The notes under the pieces: generated by a model | What the model was told of the DNA's origin: nothing | Seen by the model: only the letters and a program-made list of their open reading frames with translations | The model's database searches: none | Assembly: GCA_018064575.1 (NCBI GenBank) | Contig: JAGHUZ010000038.1 | Location: 1 to 9,426, forward strand | Direction: 5' to 3' | Length of the DNA: 9,426 nucleotides | From: Candidatus Minthomonas equi | GTDB lineage: Bacteria > Bacteroidota > Bacteroidia > Bacteroidales > UBA932 | Translations under genes and position numbers: made by a program | Shown here: piece by piece, positions 1 through 6,193 of the stretch | Numbering within the stretch: the stretch's first letter is position 1 | How the letters are laid out: each line of letters begins with the position of its first letter

Positions 1-951
1 AGTATGTGGTATATGTATGAACTTACCGGTGATGAAAAGTATGCACAGGAAGCGCAGAAACTGACTGAAGCCATCAGCGGAGTCCAGTACATAACCGATA
101 ATCACGATGTCGGATTTATCTGTATGTGCAGTTTCGGAAACGGAATGCGTCTGAAAGGGCTTGATTACAAGGCTATCATCATTCAGACTGCTGAATCACT
201 CTGTACCCGCTGGCGCGAGGCTCCCGGTCTCATCCAGTCTTGGGAGGAAAGTGAAGAACTTGACAGAAAATGCCCCGTCATCATCGATAATATGATGAAT
301 CTGGAACTTTTGTTCAAGGCTGCGGAACTTACCGGAGATGACAAATACAGAAAAGTGGCCATAAATCACGCAGACCGTACTTTGACAGAGCATTTCCGTT
401 CAGATGCCAGCACCTGGCACGTAGTCGATTACGACCCCGAAACAGGAGCAGTTCGCAAGAAAGTCACTGCACAGGGTTATTCGGATGACTCCATCTGGAG
501 CCGCGGTCAGGCCTGGGCCATCTACGGATATACGATGGCGTACCGTTTCACCGGGGACAGAAGATATATAGACCAGGCTATCGCCACTTTCAATATGATG
601 AAGAATCACAAGAATATGGCAGAGGACTGTGTCCCCTGGTGGGATATGTGTGCACCCAATATTCCTAATGAATTCAGAGACGTTTCAAGTGCTTCCATTA
701 TCGCATCGGCTCTTTATGAAATGTATACTATGGATGTCGAGAATCCGGCTCAGTATAAGGAATATGCCGATAAGATAATGGAATCTCTCTCCGGCAGCGC
801 ATATCGTGCCGAGGTGGGAACCAACGGAGGTTTTCTGCTGATGCACAGTGTCGGTAGCATACCTCACGGAGGACAAGTCGACAAACCTCTGAATTATGCC
901 GACTATTATTTCTTAGAGGCCCTCAAGAGAAAAAGAGATATTGAAAAATAA
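1..951 (+). CDS. GH88 unsaturated glucuronyl hydrolase, 5' end outside the window
   Basis: Family GH88 enzymes remove the 4,5-unsaturated uronic acid that polysaccharide lyases leave at the non-reducing end of oligosaccharides, by hydrating the double bond. The (alpha/alpha)6 fold is suggested by repeated helical segments with ELTGDEKY, ELTGDDKY and RFTGDRRY at their ends. Numbered from the Met at base 4, NHDVGF places an Asp at 35 and IIDNMMNL an Asp at 95. The 60-residue spacing matches the two catalytic Asp of Bacillus sp. GL1 UGL (D88 and D149, from memory). SIWSRGQAW at 163-171 is another family hallmark. The frame is open to base 1, and about 50 N-terminal residues plus any signal peptide are missing, so the Met at base 4 is probably internal. 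GH105 is the main alternative, but the motifs fit GH88 better. The exact glycan substrate cannot be read from the sequence. Confidence 0.9.
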   Translation, partial: SMWYMYELTGDEKYAQEAQKLTEAISGVQYITDNHDVGFICMCSFGNGMRLKGLDYKAIIIQTAESLCTRWREAPGLIQSWEESEELDRKCPVIIDNMMNLELLFKAAELTGDDKYRKVAINHADRTLTEHFRSDASTWHVVDYDPETGAVRKKVTAQGYSDDSIWSRGQAWAIYGYTMAYRFTGDRRYIDQAIATFNMMKNHKNMAEDCVPWWDMCAPNIPNEFRDVSSASIIASALYEMYTMDVENPAQYKEYADKIMESLSGSAYRAEVGTNGGFLLMHSVGSIPHGGQVDKPLNYADYYFLEALKRKRDIEK

Positions 952-957
952 AGCTTC

Positions 958-2199
958 TCAAAGGGCGTGGTCAACTTTCATATCGGCTCCTGACCACGCC
1001 TTTTTTCCTGACCAGTCCCGAGCGGGGTCGCTCCAGAAGGGGTCCGTTTCGGGCAGGCCGAGGGCTACGAAAGCTTCATTGCACAGATAGACGCTTCCGG
1101 TAGATATATAACTTTCGCCCATATGAAGCTGATGACCGCAGAAACCTACAGTAAGCCAACCTTTTTCATCAAATGTGCCCGGAGCGTCCACTTGTCTCTT
1201 TATGACTGCCGTCAGAGCACATCTGACCTGGGCCGGAGTTACCGTTTCCGGGAGAAGATGCCGCAGACAAACGTCAGAGAGGGCGTGAAATGCACCGAAG
1301 CGGTAGGCTATGGACCTGCCGATGGCAGGATAAGTCCCTTCGGGGGATATCATCATTTCCTGAATGGCGGCATATCTGGCGTATCTCTCAAGAATCGTTT
1401 CGGCGGGGTAGTCGTGCTGATAGCCGACTTCATTCAGTGTCTCCACGATTTGAACCATCATAGGCTGTATGACAAAACTGTTATAGAAGTCGGAGTGGTA
1501 GTCCTCCCCATCGCTGTACTGCCCGTCACCCACGTACCAGTCGTTCAGGAAGCGGTTCATCGCGTATTCGATGGGATTCATATCGCATTCTCCATAGAAC
1601 TTCAGAAGTCCGGCTTCTATCATAGCGGAGAATAGAAGCCAGTTGCTTTCATAAGGCTTTATGGCTCTGGATGAAATGAGTTCCGTTTTCAGTCTCTCTC
1701 TGGTCTTGCTGTCCAGATTACCGAAAAGCTGTTCAGGGGCTCTGAGCAGTCCGTGTACGAGGAAAGCAGCATCGACCAGAGGCTGACTTCCGTCATTGAA
1801 GTTCAGATGGTCGGGACTGTCGGGGTTGACGGCATTGGCTATGCTTTTGGTGCATAGTTTTATGTATTCTGCACGGAGTTTTCCTTCGGGACTGTCATCC
1901 GGCCCAAGTTCCAGCCAGGGTGATATTCCTACGATGATTCTGCCGAGTGCTTCCAGATAAGTGCAATTCTCTTTTCCTTGAGGGTGGACGGATTCTATAG
2001 GCATATTCAGTTTGAGAGTGCCTGCGGCCAAATTTTCAAGAACGGGGCGGCAGATTCTGTCCAGGCTGCTTACCCATAGGTTTCTGTCGGGATTCTGACT
2101 GTACCGGCTCTCGTTAATGTTATTCGGGGAGGTCTGGGAAAAGGCTGTCGCCGATGCAGCCATCAGAAGTATCAGAACTGCAGGAATCAGTTTTTTCAT
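958..2199 (-). CDS. Exported DUF2264 family protein, likely glycan-active
   Basis: This 413-residue protein begins with a Sec signal peptide: MKK, a hydrophobic stretch to about residue 20, then a likely cut after AFS leaving Gln at the mature end, common in Bacteroidota. DUF2264 landmarks follow in order: RIIVGISPWLEL (87-98), ESNWLLFSAM (184-193), WYVGDGQYSDGEDYHSDFYN (221-240), SFVIQPM (241-247), ISPEGTYPAIGRS (284-296), YRFGAF (299-304) and DPFW...KKAWSG near the C-terminus. The length is normal for the family and the ending looks intact. From memory, and not checked here, DUF2264 overlaps CAZy family GH154, which contains an exo-beta-glucuronidase. That would fit the convergent GH88 gene, since both would act on uronic-acid glycans in the periplasm. 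The gene follows gltX by 30 bases on the same strand with no clear promoter of its own, so it may be read from gltX. Family assignment is firm; enzymatic activity is inferred. Confidence 0.88.
   Translation of the reverse strand: MKKLIPAVLILLMAASATAFSQTSPNNINESRYSQNPDRNLWVSSLDRICRPVLENLAAGTLKLNMPIESVHPQGKENCTYLEALGRIIVGISPWLELGPDDSPEGKLRAEYIKLCTKSIANAVNPDSPDHLNFNDGSQPLVDAAFLVHGLLRAPEQLFGNLDSKTRERLKTELISSRAIKPYESNWLLFSAMIEAGLLKFYGECDMNPIEYAMNRFLNDWYVGDGQYSDGEDYHSDFYNSFVIQPMMVQIVETLNEVGYQHDYPAETILERYARYAAIQEMMISPEGTYPAIGRSIAYRFGAFHALSDVCLRHLLPETVTPAQVRCALTAVIKRQVDAPGTFDEKGWLTVGFCGHQLHMGESYISTGSVYLCNEAFVALGLPETDPFWSDPARDWSGKKAWSGADMKVDHAL
964..1006 (+). terminator. Rho-independent terminator of the GH88 gene, inside the convergent gene
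   Basis: A perfect 10-bp stem, GGCGTGGTCA (964-973) with TGACCACGCC (991-1000), has a 17-base loop and is followed by six T (1001-1006). It starts 12 bases after the GH88 stop codon. The whole element lies inside the last codons of the minus-strand DUF2264 gene. In the minus direction the hairpin has no good T-run after it, so it is oriented to serve the plus-strand gene. Confidence 0.85.
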
Positions 2200-2229
2200 A
2201 TCGGAGAAGTATTGAAAAGCTGTTTGAAT

Positions 2230-3678
2230 TTATGCCAGTTTTGAAAGAGCGGCTTCGAGCCGGACTACAGATTCTTCGCGTCCTATGAGGTACATTATGT
2301 CTGTAGCGCTGCCCGGGGTTATCATAAGGCCGGAAACAGCGATGCGTATGGGCCACATCAGGCGGCCTAATTTCAATTCGTGTGATTCTGCCAACGCGGA
2401 GAAAGCCTCGTTCAATGCATCCACTGTCCAGTCGCTTATGGTGGGAATCAGTTCCAAAGCCATCTTGATATACTCGGTCGAAGTTTCGAAGGTGGACTTG
2501 TTCTTCTTGTGGAGGAAGAGTTCCTTGTCATACTCCGGCATTTCTTTCAGGAAAGCTATTTGTGCGGGAATCTCGGAATATTTCTGGATTCTGGACTGCA
2601 TAAGAGATGCGATGTGGTCCCATTTGGCTTCCAATGCTGTGCCCGAGAGATTTGAGTAGGGGAATGCTGTGTCACGGAAATATCCGGGGTCCAGTTTCTT
2701 CATATGCTCTCCGTTAACCCAGGCAAGTTTCTGGTAGTCGAAGATGGCGGGGCTTTTGTGGATGCCGTCGGTTCCGAAAAGGCGGGAAAGTTCTTCCATA
2801 GTGAAAATTTCCTGTTCAGTACCGGGGTTCCATCCGAGCAGGGCGATATAGTTTATTATTGCCGAAGGCAGATAACCTTCGCTTACCAAATCCTGGAACG
2901 AGACGGCTCCGTGGCGTTTGGAGAGTTTGGAAACGGTACCGTCCTCGCCTCTTCCGCAGATAAGGGGCAGGTGGATATATTCGGGAACATCCCAGCCGAA
3001 GGCTTGGTAGAGAAGGATGTATTTCGGATTCGAGGAGAGATATTCGGAGCCTCTGATTATATGGGTGATGCCCATCAGGTGGTCATCTATGACATTGGCG
3101 AAATTGTATGTAGGCATTCCGTCGCTCTTAAGAAGAATCTGGTCATCAAGGGTGTTGTTCTCCACACTGATTTCTCCGAAAACGAGGTCATTCCATCCGG
3201 TGCTGCCTTCCAAGGGGATGCGCTGCCTGATGACATAGGGTTTGCCTGCGGCAAGATTGGCTTCCACCTCCTCTGTGGTGAGGTTACGGCACTTGCGGTT
3301 ATAACCGGCCTGAGGGTTGTCACCATCTTCACGGATGTCATCCTTCTGACAGAAACAATAGTAGGCTTGGCCGTTGCGGACGAGTTCTTCAGCGTATTCC
3401 TTATACATCCCCTTGCGTTCGCTCTGGATGTACGGGCCGAAATCTCCTCCGATATCTGGGCCTTCGTCGTGTTTGATTCCGGCTGTTTTGAGAGTGTCGT
3501 AAATGACCTGTGTGGCTCCTTCTACGTAACGGTTCCGGTCGGTGTCCTCAATGCGGAGGACGAAATCACCATCGTTGGATTTGGCGTAAAGGTATGCGAA
3601 AAGCGCAGTGCGCAAGTTCCCGATATGCATATACCCTGTCGGTGACGGGGCGAAACGTGTTCTGACTTTTTGACTCAT
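2230..3678 (-). CDS. gltX: Glutamyl-tRNA synthetase
   Basis: Cytoplasmic class I aminoacyl-tRNA synthetase that attaches glutamate to tRNA-Glu using ATP; 482 residues, normal for the family. The N-terminal Rossmann domain begins RFAPSPTGYMHIGN, giving the HIGH-type motif HIGN at 18-21. LRIEDTD (41-47) and the KMSKS-type loop KLSKR (251-255) complete the active site. The zinc-binding segment shows Cys108, Cys110 and Cys130, but Asn132 stands where E. coli GluRS has His. The C-terminal anticodon-binding helical domain runs to about residue 480 and ends ALSKLA. The ATG at 3676-3678 gives the expected N-terminus, MSQKVRTRFAPSPTG. A promoter -7 element lies upstream in the divergent spacer. The DUF2264 gene follows after 30 bases. 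Because an HIGH and KMSKS pair is present with GluRS-type spacing, I see no reason to prefer GlnRS. Confidence 0.97.
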   Translation of the reverse strand: MSQKVRTRFAPSPTGYMHIGNLRTALFAYLYAKSNDGDFVLRIEDTDRNRYVEGATQVIYDTLKTAGIKHDEGPDIGGDFGPYIQSERKGMYKEYAEELVRNGQAYYCFCQKDDIREDGDNPQAGYNRKCRNLTTEEVEANLAAGKPYVIRQRIPLEGSTGWNDLVFGEISVENNTLDDQILLKSDGMPTYNFANVIDDHLMGITHIIRGSEYLSSNPKYILLYQAFGWDVPEYIHLPLICGRGEDGTVSKLSKRHGAVSFQDLVSEGYLPSAIINYIALLGWNPGTEQEIFTMEELSRLFGTDGIHKSPAIFDYQKLAWVNGEHMKKLDPGYFRDTAFPYSNLSGTALEAKWDHIASLMQSRIQKYSEIPAQIAFLKEMPEYDKELFLHKKNKSTFETSTEYIKMALELIPTISDWTVDALNEAFSALAESHELKLGRLMWPIRIAVSGLMITPGSATDIMYLIGREESVVRLEAALSKLA

Positions 3679-3695
3679 AGTGGTAATGTTTTCTG

Positions 3696-3703
3696 CAAAA
3701 TTA
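3696..3703 (-). promoter_or_regulatory. Probable gltX promoter -7 element
   Basis: On the minus strand this reads TAATTTTG, an exact match to the Bacteroidetes -7 consensus TAnnTTTG, 17 bases upstream of the gltX start codon. The -33 element is weak: TATG, 21 bases further upstream, is the closest to TTTG. The 67-base divergent spacer must also carry the promoter for the 211-residue gene. There the plus strand offers only TTATTTTG, one mismatch from consensus, near 3717-3724. Confidence 0.5.
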
Positions 3704-3745
3704 ACTCATTTATGCTTTATTTTGCATATTGATATTGAAAAATAG

Positions 3746-4381
3746 ATGAAAGCTCTCCTTGCTATAATAGTGTTGTCCGTGTTTACCCTGTCCGTATATG
3801 CTCAGACAGAACGAACCATTTTTTACCATTCGGTCACGAAATCTGATACCACCCGTATTAAATGGATGGAATCGAAAACTGAAAACGGCAGGAGAGTCAC
3901 CATCACCATCGGTTCACAAATTACCATTATCGATTCTGACCGTGACTATGTAACCACAGGATGCCATATCACGGACCGGACTGCCGGGACGGACGTGAGC
4001 ATCAGCCTGTCTTCGGGAAAATATATCCTTCGGGGTACGTTCAGAAACAAGGCCTGTTATCTCGAACGTCAGAGTGCAGGCCGGCTCTGGGTTCAAAACA
4101 TCAGTTACAGCGTGGGACACCTTGTCCGCCAAAAGGGAAATTTCGAATACGAGTGTTTTCGACCGGACAATCTGGAATTCAGTGAAATGCAGGCCTCTGA
4201 CAAGGGAATGACTTCATTCCGTGACGAAAAGGTGCGGGACATTAAAATCTCCCCTTCAGGCCTTAAGGCCGCATTCTGGAGCTGTCACTATTATCTGGAC
4301 GATGGTTGGAATTATGTCGCTTACCGCGGAGTTAACGGTGGCCCGGGGACGCCTGAAACCATAATGTACCGAATCCGGTGA
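3746..4381 (+). CDS. Exported hypothetical protein, 211 residues
   Basis: I do not recognise the family. The N-terminus is a clear Sec signal peptide: MK, a hydrophobic core LLAIIVLSVFTLSV, then a probable cut after VYA with Gln20 as the mature N-terminus. No lipobox cysteine is present, so a soluble periplasmic or secreted protein is likely, not a lipoprotein. The mature part is mostly short polar/hydrophobic alternations typical of beta strands and has four cysteines (73, 104, 137, 180), enough for two disulfides. DIKISPSGLKAAFWS (165-179) resembles a single WD40-like (PD40) beta-propeller strand pair, but one copy does not make a propeller. There are no transmembrane segments after the signal peptide. 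It diverges from gltX and converges on nadD with a 7-base gap and no visible terminator. The ATG is chosen because the signal peptide begins exactly there. Confidence 0.8.
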   Translation: MKALLAIIVLSVFTLSVYAQTERTIFYHSVTKSDTTRIKWMESKTENGRRVTITIGSQITIIDSDRDYVTTGCHITDRTAGTDVSISLSSGKYILRGTFRNKACYLERQSAGRLWVQNISYSVGHLVRQKGNFEYECFRPDNLEFSEMQASDKGMTSFRDEKVRDIKISPSGLKAAFWSCHYYLDDGWNYVAYRGVNGGPGTPETIMYRIR

Positions 4382-4388
4382 TATCGCC

Positions 4389-4940
4389 TCAGGATATGCC
4401 GAACTTTCCGGCCTCCCGAATCTGCGTCGAGGAGATGTCGTTCTGCGGCGCGTCGGCGAGGAAGCGGATGGCTTTGACATTGCCACAGGCAAGCTCGCGA
4501 ATACGGGCTTCTGCGTCAGGATAACCCGGGCGCGGATATACCCAGAGTTCGGTGGAGGCGAGGATGTCCTGCCATCGATGCCATTTTTCGAGAATGAGGA
4601 TATTGTCACCGCCTACGGCAAGTATGAGGCGGGTTAGGGGTTCTTTTTCTTTCAATGCCTGCAGAGTGTTCCAAGTGTACCGCGGCTCGGGCAGACGGAA
4701 TTCGATGTCAGAAACGGTGATTTTACGTGATATCGCCTCCGGCAATGTGGCCACTGCCTTCCTGACCATCTCCAGGCGCTCCTGCGGAGTGTCTGCCGCC
4801 TGCTCCTTGAGGGGGTTGTGCGGAGAAACGATGAGGCGTACCTCGTCAAGCTCGGGGATGGTGGCCAGATAGGAGGCGATGGCCAGATGGCCGCGATGGA
4901 TGGGGTTGAATGAACCGGGAAAGAGAACGGTGGTCTTCAT
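4389..4940 (-). CDS. nadD: Nicotinate-nucleotide adenylyltransferase, short C-terminus
   Basis: NadD joins nicotinate mononucleotide and ATP to form deamido-NAD in cytoplasmic NAD synthesis. The nucleotidyltransferase motif GSFNPIHRGHL (9-19) contains the HxGH pair His15 and His18. SPHNPLK (39-45), AVGGDN (108-113) and ISSTQIR (169-175) are the other family signatures. The protein is 183 residues and stops eight residues after ISSTQIR. NadD proteins usually continue another 15-25 residues through a segment with RY.LP..V..YI character, so the C-terminus looks clipped, by a real difference or by a frameshift near 4390-4410. The gene is GC-rich compared with its neighbours (38 and 40 G+C in 60-base blocks 4441-4500 and 4741-4800, versus 26 in fba block 5101-5160). 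The ATG at 4938-4940 gives the expected MKTTVLFPGSFNP start. It diverges from fba across 69 bases. Confidence 0.93.
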   Translation of the reverse strand: MKTTVLFPGSFNPIHRGHLAIASYLATIPELDEVRLIVSPHNPLKEQAADTPQERLEMVRKAVATLPEAISRKITVSDIEFRLPEPRYTWNTLQALKEKEPLTRLILAVGGDNILILEKWHRWQDILASTELWVYPRPGYPDAEARIRELACGNVKAIRFLADAPQNDISSTQIREAGKFGIS

Positions 4941-4942
4941 AA

Positions 4943-4973
4943 TTTGAATAATTACGCGAAAGTATTAATTTTG
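4943..4973 (+). promoter_or_regulatory. fba promoter, Bacteroidetes type
   Basis: TTTG (4943-4946) and TAATTTTG (4966-4973) are separated by 19 bases, an exact fit to the Bacteroidetes primary sigma factor consensus. Transcription would begin near 4980, leaving a leader of about 30 bases before the fba ATG at 5010. Confidence 0.85.
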
Positions 4974-4987
4974 CACGTTATTGTAAA
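4957..4987 (-). promoter_or_regulatory. Candidate nadD promoter facing the fba promoter
   Basis: On the minus strand TTTA (4984-4987) and TACTTTCG (4957-4964) are separated by 19 bases; each is one mismatch from TTTG / TAnnTTTG. The element overlaps the fba promoter on the opposite strand, with the two -7 boxes one base apart. The predicted nadD leader is very short. Confidence 0.45.
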
Positions 4988-5009
4988 ACTGTTAAACCAA
5001 TAAATAGCT

Positions 5010-5972
5010 ATGACATCTTATAAAGATCTCGGCCTTGTAAACTCCAGAGAGATTTTTGCAAAGGCAGTCAAGGGTGGATACGCCATCCCCGCATTCAACT
5101 TTAACAATATGGAACAGATGCAGGCCATCATTCAGGCTTGTGTCGAAACCAAATCACCTGTCATCCTTCAGGTATCCAGCGGAGCCCGCAAATATGCCAA
5201 CCAGACACTCCTCCGCTATATGGCCCAGGGTGCTGTGGAATATGCAAAGGAACTTGGTTACAATATTCCCATCGTTCTTCATCTCGACCACGGTGACAGC
5301 TTCGAACTATGCAAGAGCTGCGTGGAATACGGTTTCTCCTCAGTAATGATAGACGGTTCCCATCTTCCTTACGATGAGAACGTAGCACTTACCAAGAAGG
5401 TGGTGGAATTCGCCCACCAGTATGACGTTACCGTAGAAGGTGAACTCGGTGTGCTCGCAGGTGTCGAAGATGACGTTAAGGCTGAATCCCATACATATAC
5501 CCGTCCCGAGGAAGTCGAGGATTTCGTAAAGAAGACAGGTGTTGATTCTCTCGCCATTTCCATCGGAACTTCACACGGTGCATATAAATTCAAACCGGGA
5601 CAGAAACCCGAAATACGTCTCGACATTCTTCACGAAATCGAGAAGAGAATCCCTGGTTTCCCTATAGTTCTCCACGGTTCTTCTTCTGTTCCTCAGGATA
5701 TCGTAGCTGAAATCAACCACTACGGCGGCGCCCTCAAGGATTCCATCGGAATTCCCGAGGACCAGCTCCGTGAAGCCAGCAAGTCCGCAGTTTGCAAAAT
5801 CAATATTGACAGCGATGGCCGTCTTGCTATGACCGCAGCAGTGCGCAAGGTATTCGTTGAAAAGCCCGAAGAATTCGACCCCCGCAAATATCTCGGGCCT
5901 GCCCGCGAAAAACTGAAAGAACTCTACAAACATAAAGTAGTCAACGTACTCGGCAGCGAAAACAAAGCATAA
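5010..5972 (+). CDS. fba: Class II (zinc) fructose-bisphosphate aldolase
   Basis: Cleaves fructose 1,6-bisphosphate to dihydroxyacetone phosphate and glyceraldehyde 3-phosphate, or the reverse in gluconeogenesis, in the cytoplasm; 320 residues. Motifs of the zinc TIM-barrel family appear in order: YAIPAFNFNN (24-33) near the N-terminus, HLDHGD (91-96) with catalytic Asp93 and zinc ligand His94, EGELG (143-147), GTSHG (186-190) with His189, VLHGSSS (220-226) with His222, and KINIDSDGR (263-271), which contacts the substrate phosphate. The length and the SHLPYDENVALTKKVV segment fit the class IIB group (the tagatose-bisphosphate aldolases GatY/KbaY are close relatives). In a core-gene setting with no sugar-specific neighbours, the glycolytic enzyme is the more likely reading. 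It has a strong consensus promoter and its own terminator, so it is probably monocistronic and well expressed. Confidence 0.95.
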   Translation: MTSYKDLGLVNSREIFAKAVKGGYAIPAFNFNNMEQMQAIIQACVETKSPVILQVSSGARKYANQTLLRYMAQGAVEYAKELGYNIPIVLHLDHGDSFELCKSCVEYGFSSVMIDGSHLPYDENVALTKKVVEFAHQYDVTVEGELGVLAGVEDDVKAESHTYTRPEEVEDFVKKTGVDSLAISIGTSHGAYKFKPGQKPEIRLDILHEIEKRIPGFPIVLHGSSSVPQDIVAEINHYGGALKDSIGIPEDQLREASKSAVCKINIDSDGRLAMTAAVRKVFVEKPEEFDPRKYLGPAREKLKELYKHKVVNVLGSENKA

Positions 5973-5996
5973 TCGTCAGCTTGTACTGAACCTGCA

Positions 5997-6032
5997 GGGA
6001 GGCCTGATCATCTTGACCCGGCCTCTCTTTTT
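5997..6032 (+). terminator. Rho-independent terminator of fba
   Basis: GGGAGGCC (5997-6004) pairs with GGCCTCTC (6020-6027) in an 8-bp stem with one G-U pair and a 15-base loop, followed by five T (6028-6032). It lies 24 bases after the fba stop codon. Confidence 0.85.
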
Positions 6033-6040
6033 ATTGGACA

Positions 6041-6096
6041 CTGACAAAATGTCTCACATTCGCCACAGCGCGGTGTTTGGCTTACATTTTGTTCAG
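6041..6096. repeat. Imperfect inverted repeat upstream of grpE, possible operator or hairpin
   Basis: CTGACAAAATGT (6041-6052) recurs inverted as ACATTTTGTTCAG (6084-6096), differing by one inserted T. Between them GCCACA (6062-6067) can pair with TGTttGGC (6074-6081) around a 6-base loop. The left arm also contains a small perfect palindrome, GACA-AAA-TGTC (6042-6052). The region lies between the fba terminator and grpE and has no T-run after it, so it does not look like a terminator. The CIRCE heat-shock operator is not present. A protein-binding site that controls the co-chaperone operon is the likeliest role, but this is inference. I see no consensus TTTG/TAnnTTTG promoter in 6033-6193. 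Confidence 0.55.
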
Positions 6097-6193
6097 GGAT
6101 GATTGAAAAAATGAGTTGGTAAAGAGTCATAAAAATTGCCAAGTTGTTTTTTATTAATGACTTAAATGAGCCAATATAAGGTAAGGAATATAT

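Noticed and set aside
2704..3645. A 313-codon open frame on the plus strand opposite gltX
   Set aside because: gltX on the other strand is certain by motifs and length. The antisense frame has no recognisable domain and no promoter or start signal, so it is a shadow of gltX codon use.
4370..4410. Terminator between the 211-residue gene and nadD
   Set aside because: No stable stem followed by a T-run could be found in either direction.
4379..4739. Direct repeat TGATATCGCCTC at 4379-4390 and 4728-4739
   Set aside because: A few 12-base repeats are expected by chance in a window this long. The copies lie at the nadD stop and inside nadD with no flanking similarity.
6126..6161. GTCAT (6126-6130) and ATGAC (6157-6161) inverted repeat in the grpE leader
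   Set aside because: Only five pairs around a 26-base A/T-rich loop; too weak to call a hairpin or operator.
6033..6193. CIRCE (HrcA) heat-shock operator upstream of grpE
   Set aside because: Neither half-site TTAGCACTC nor GAGTGCTAA is present; the inverted repeat there is different.
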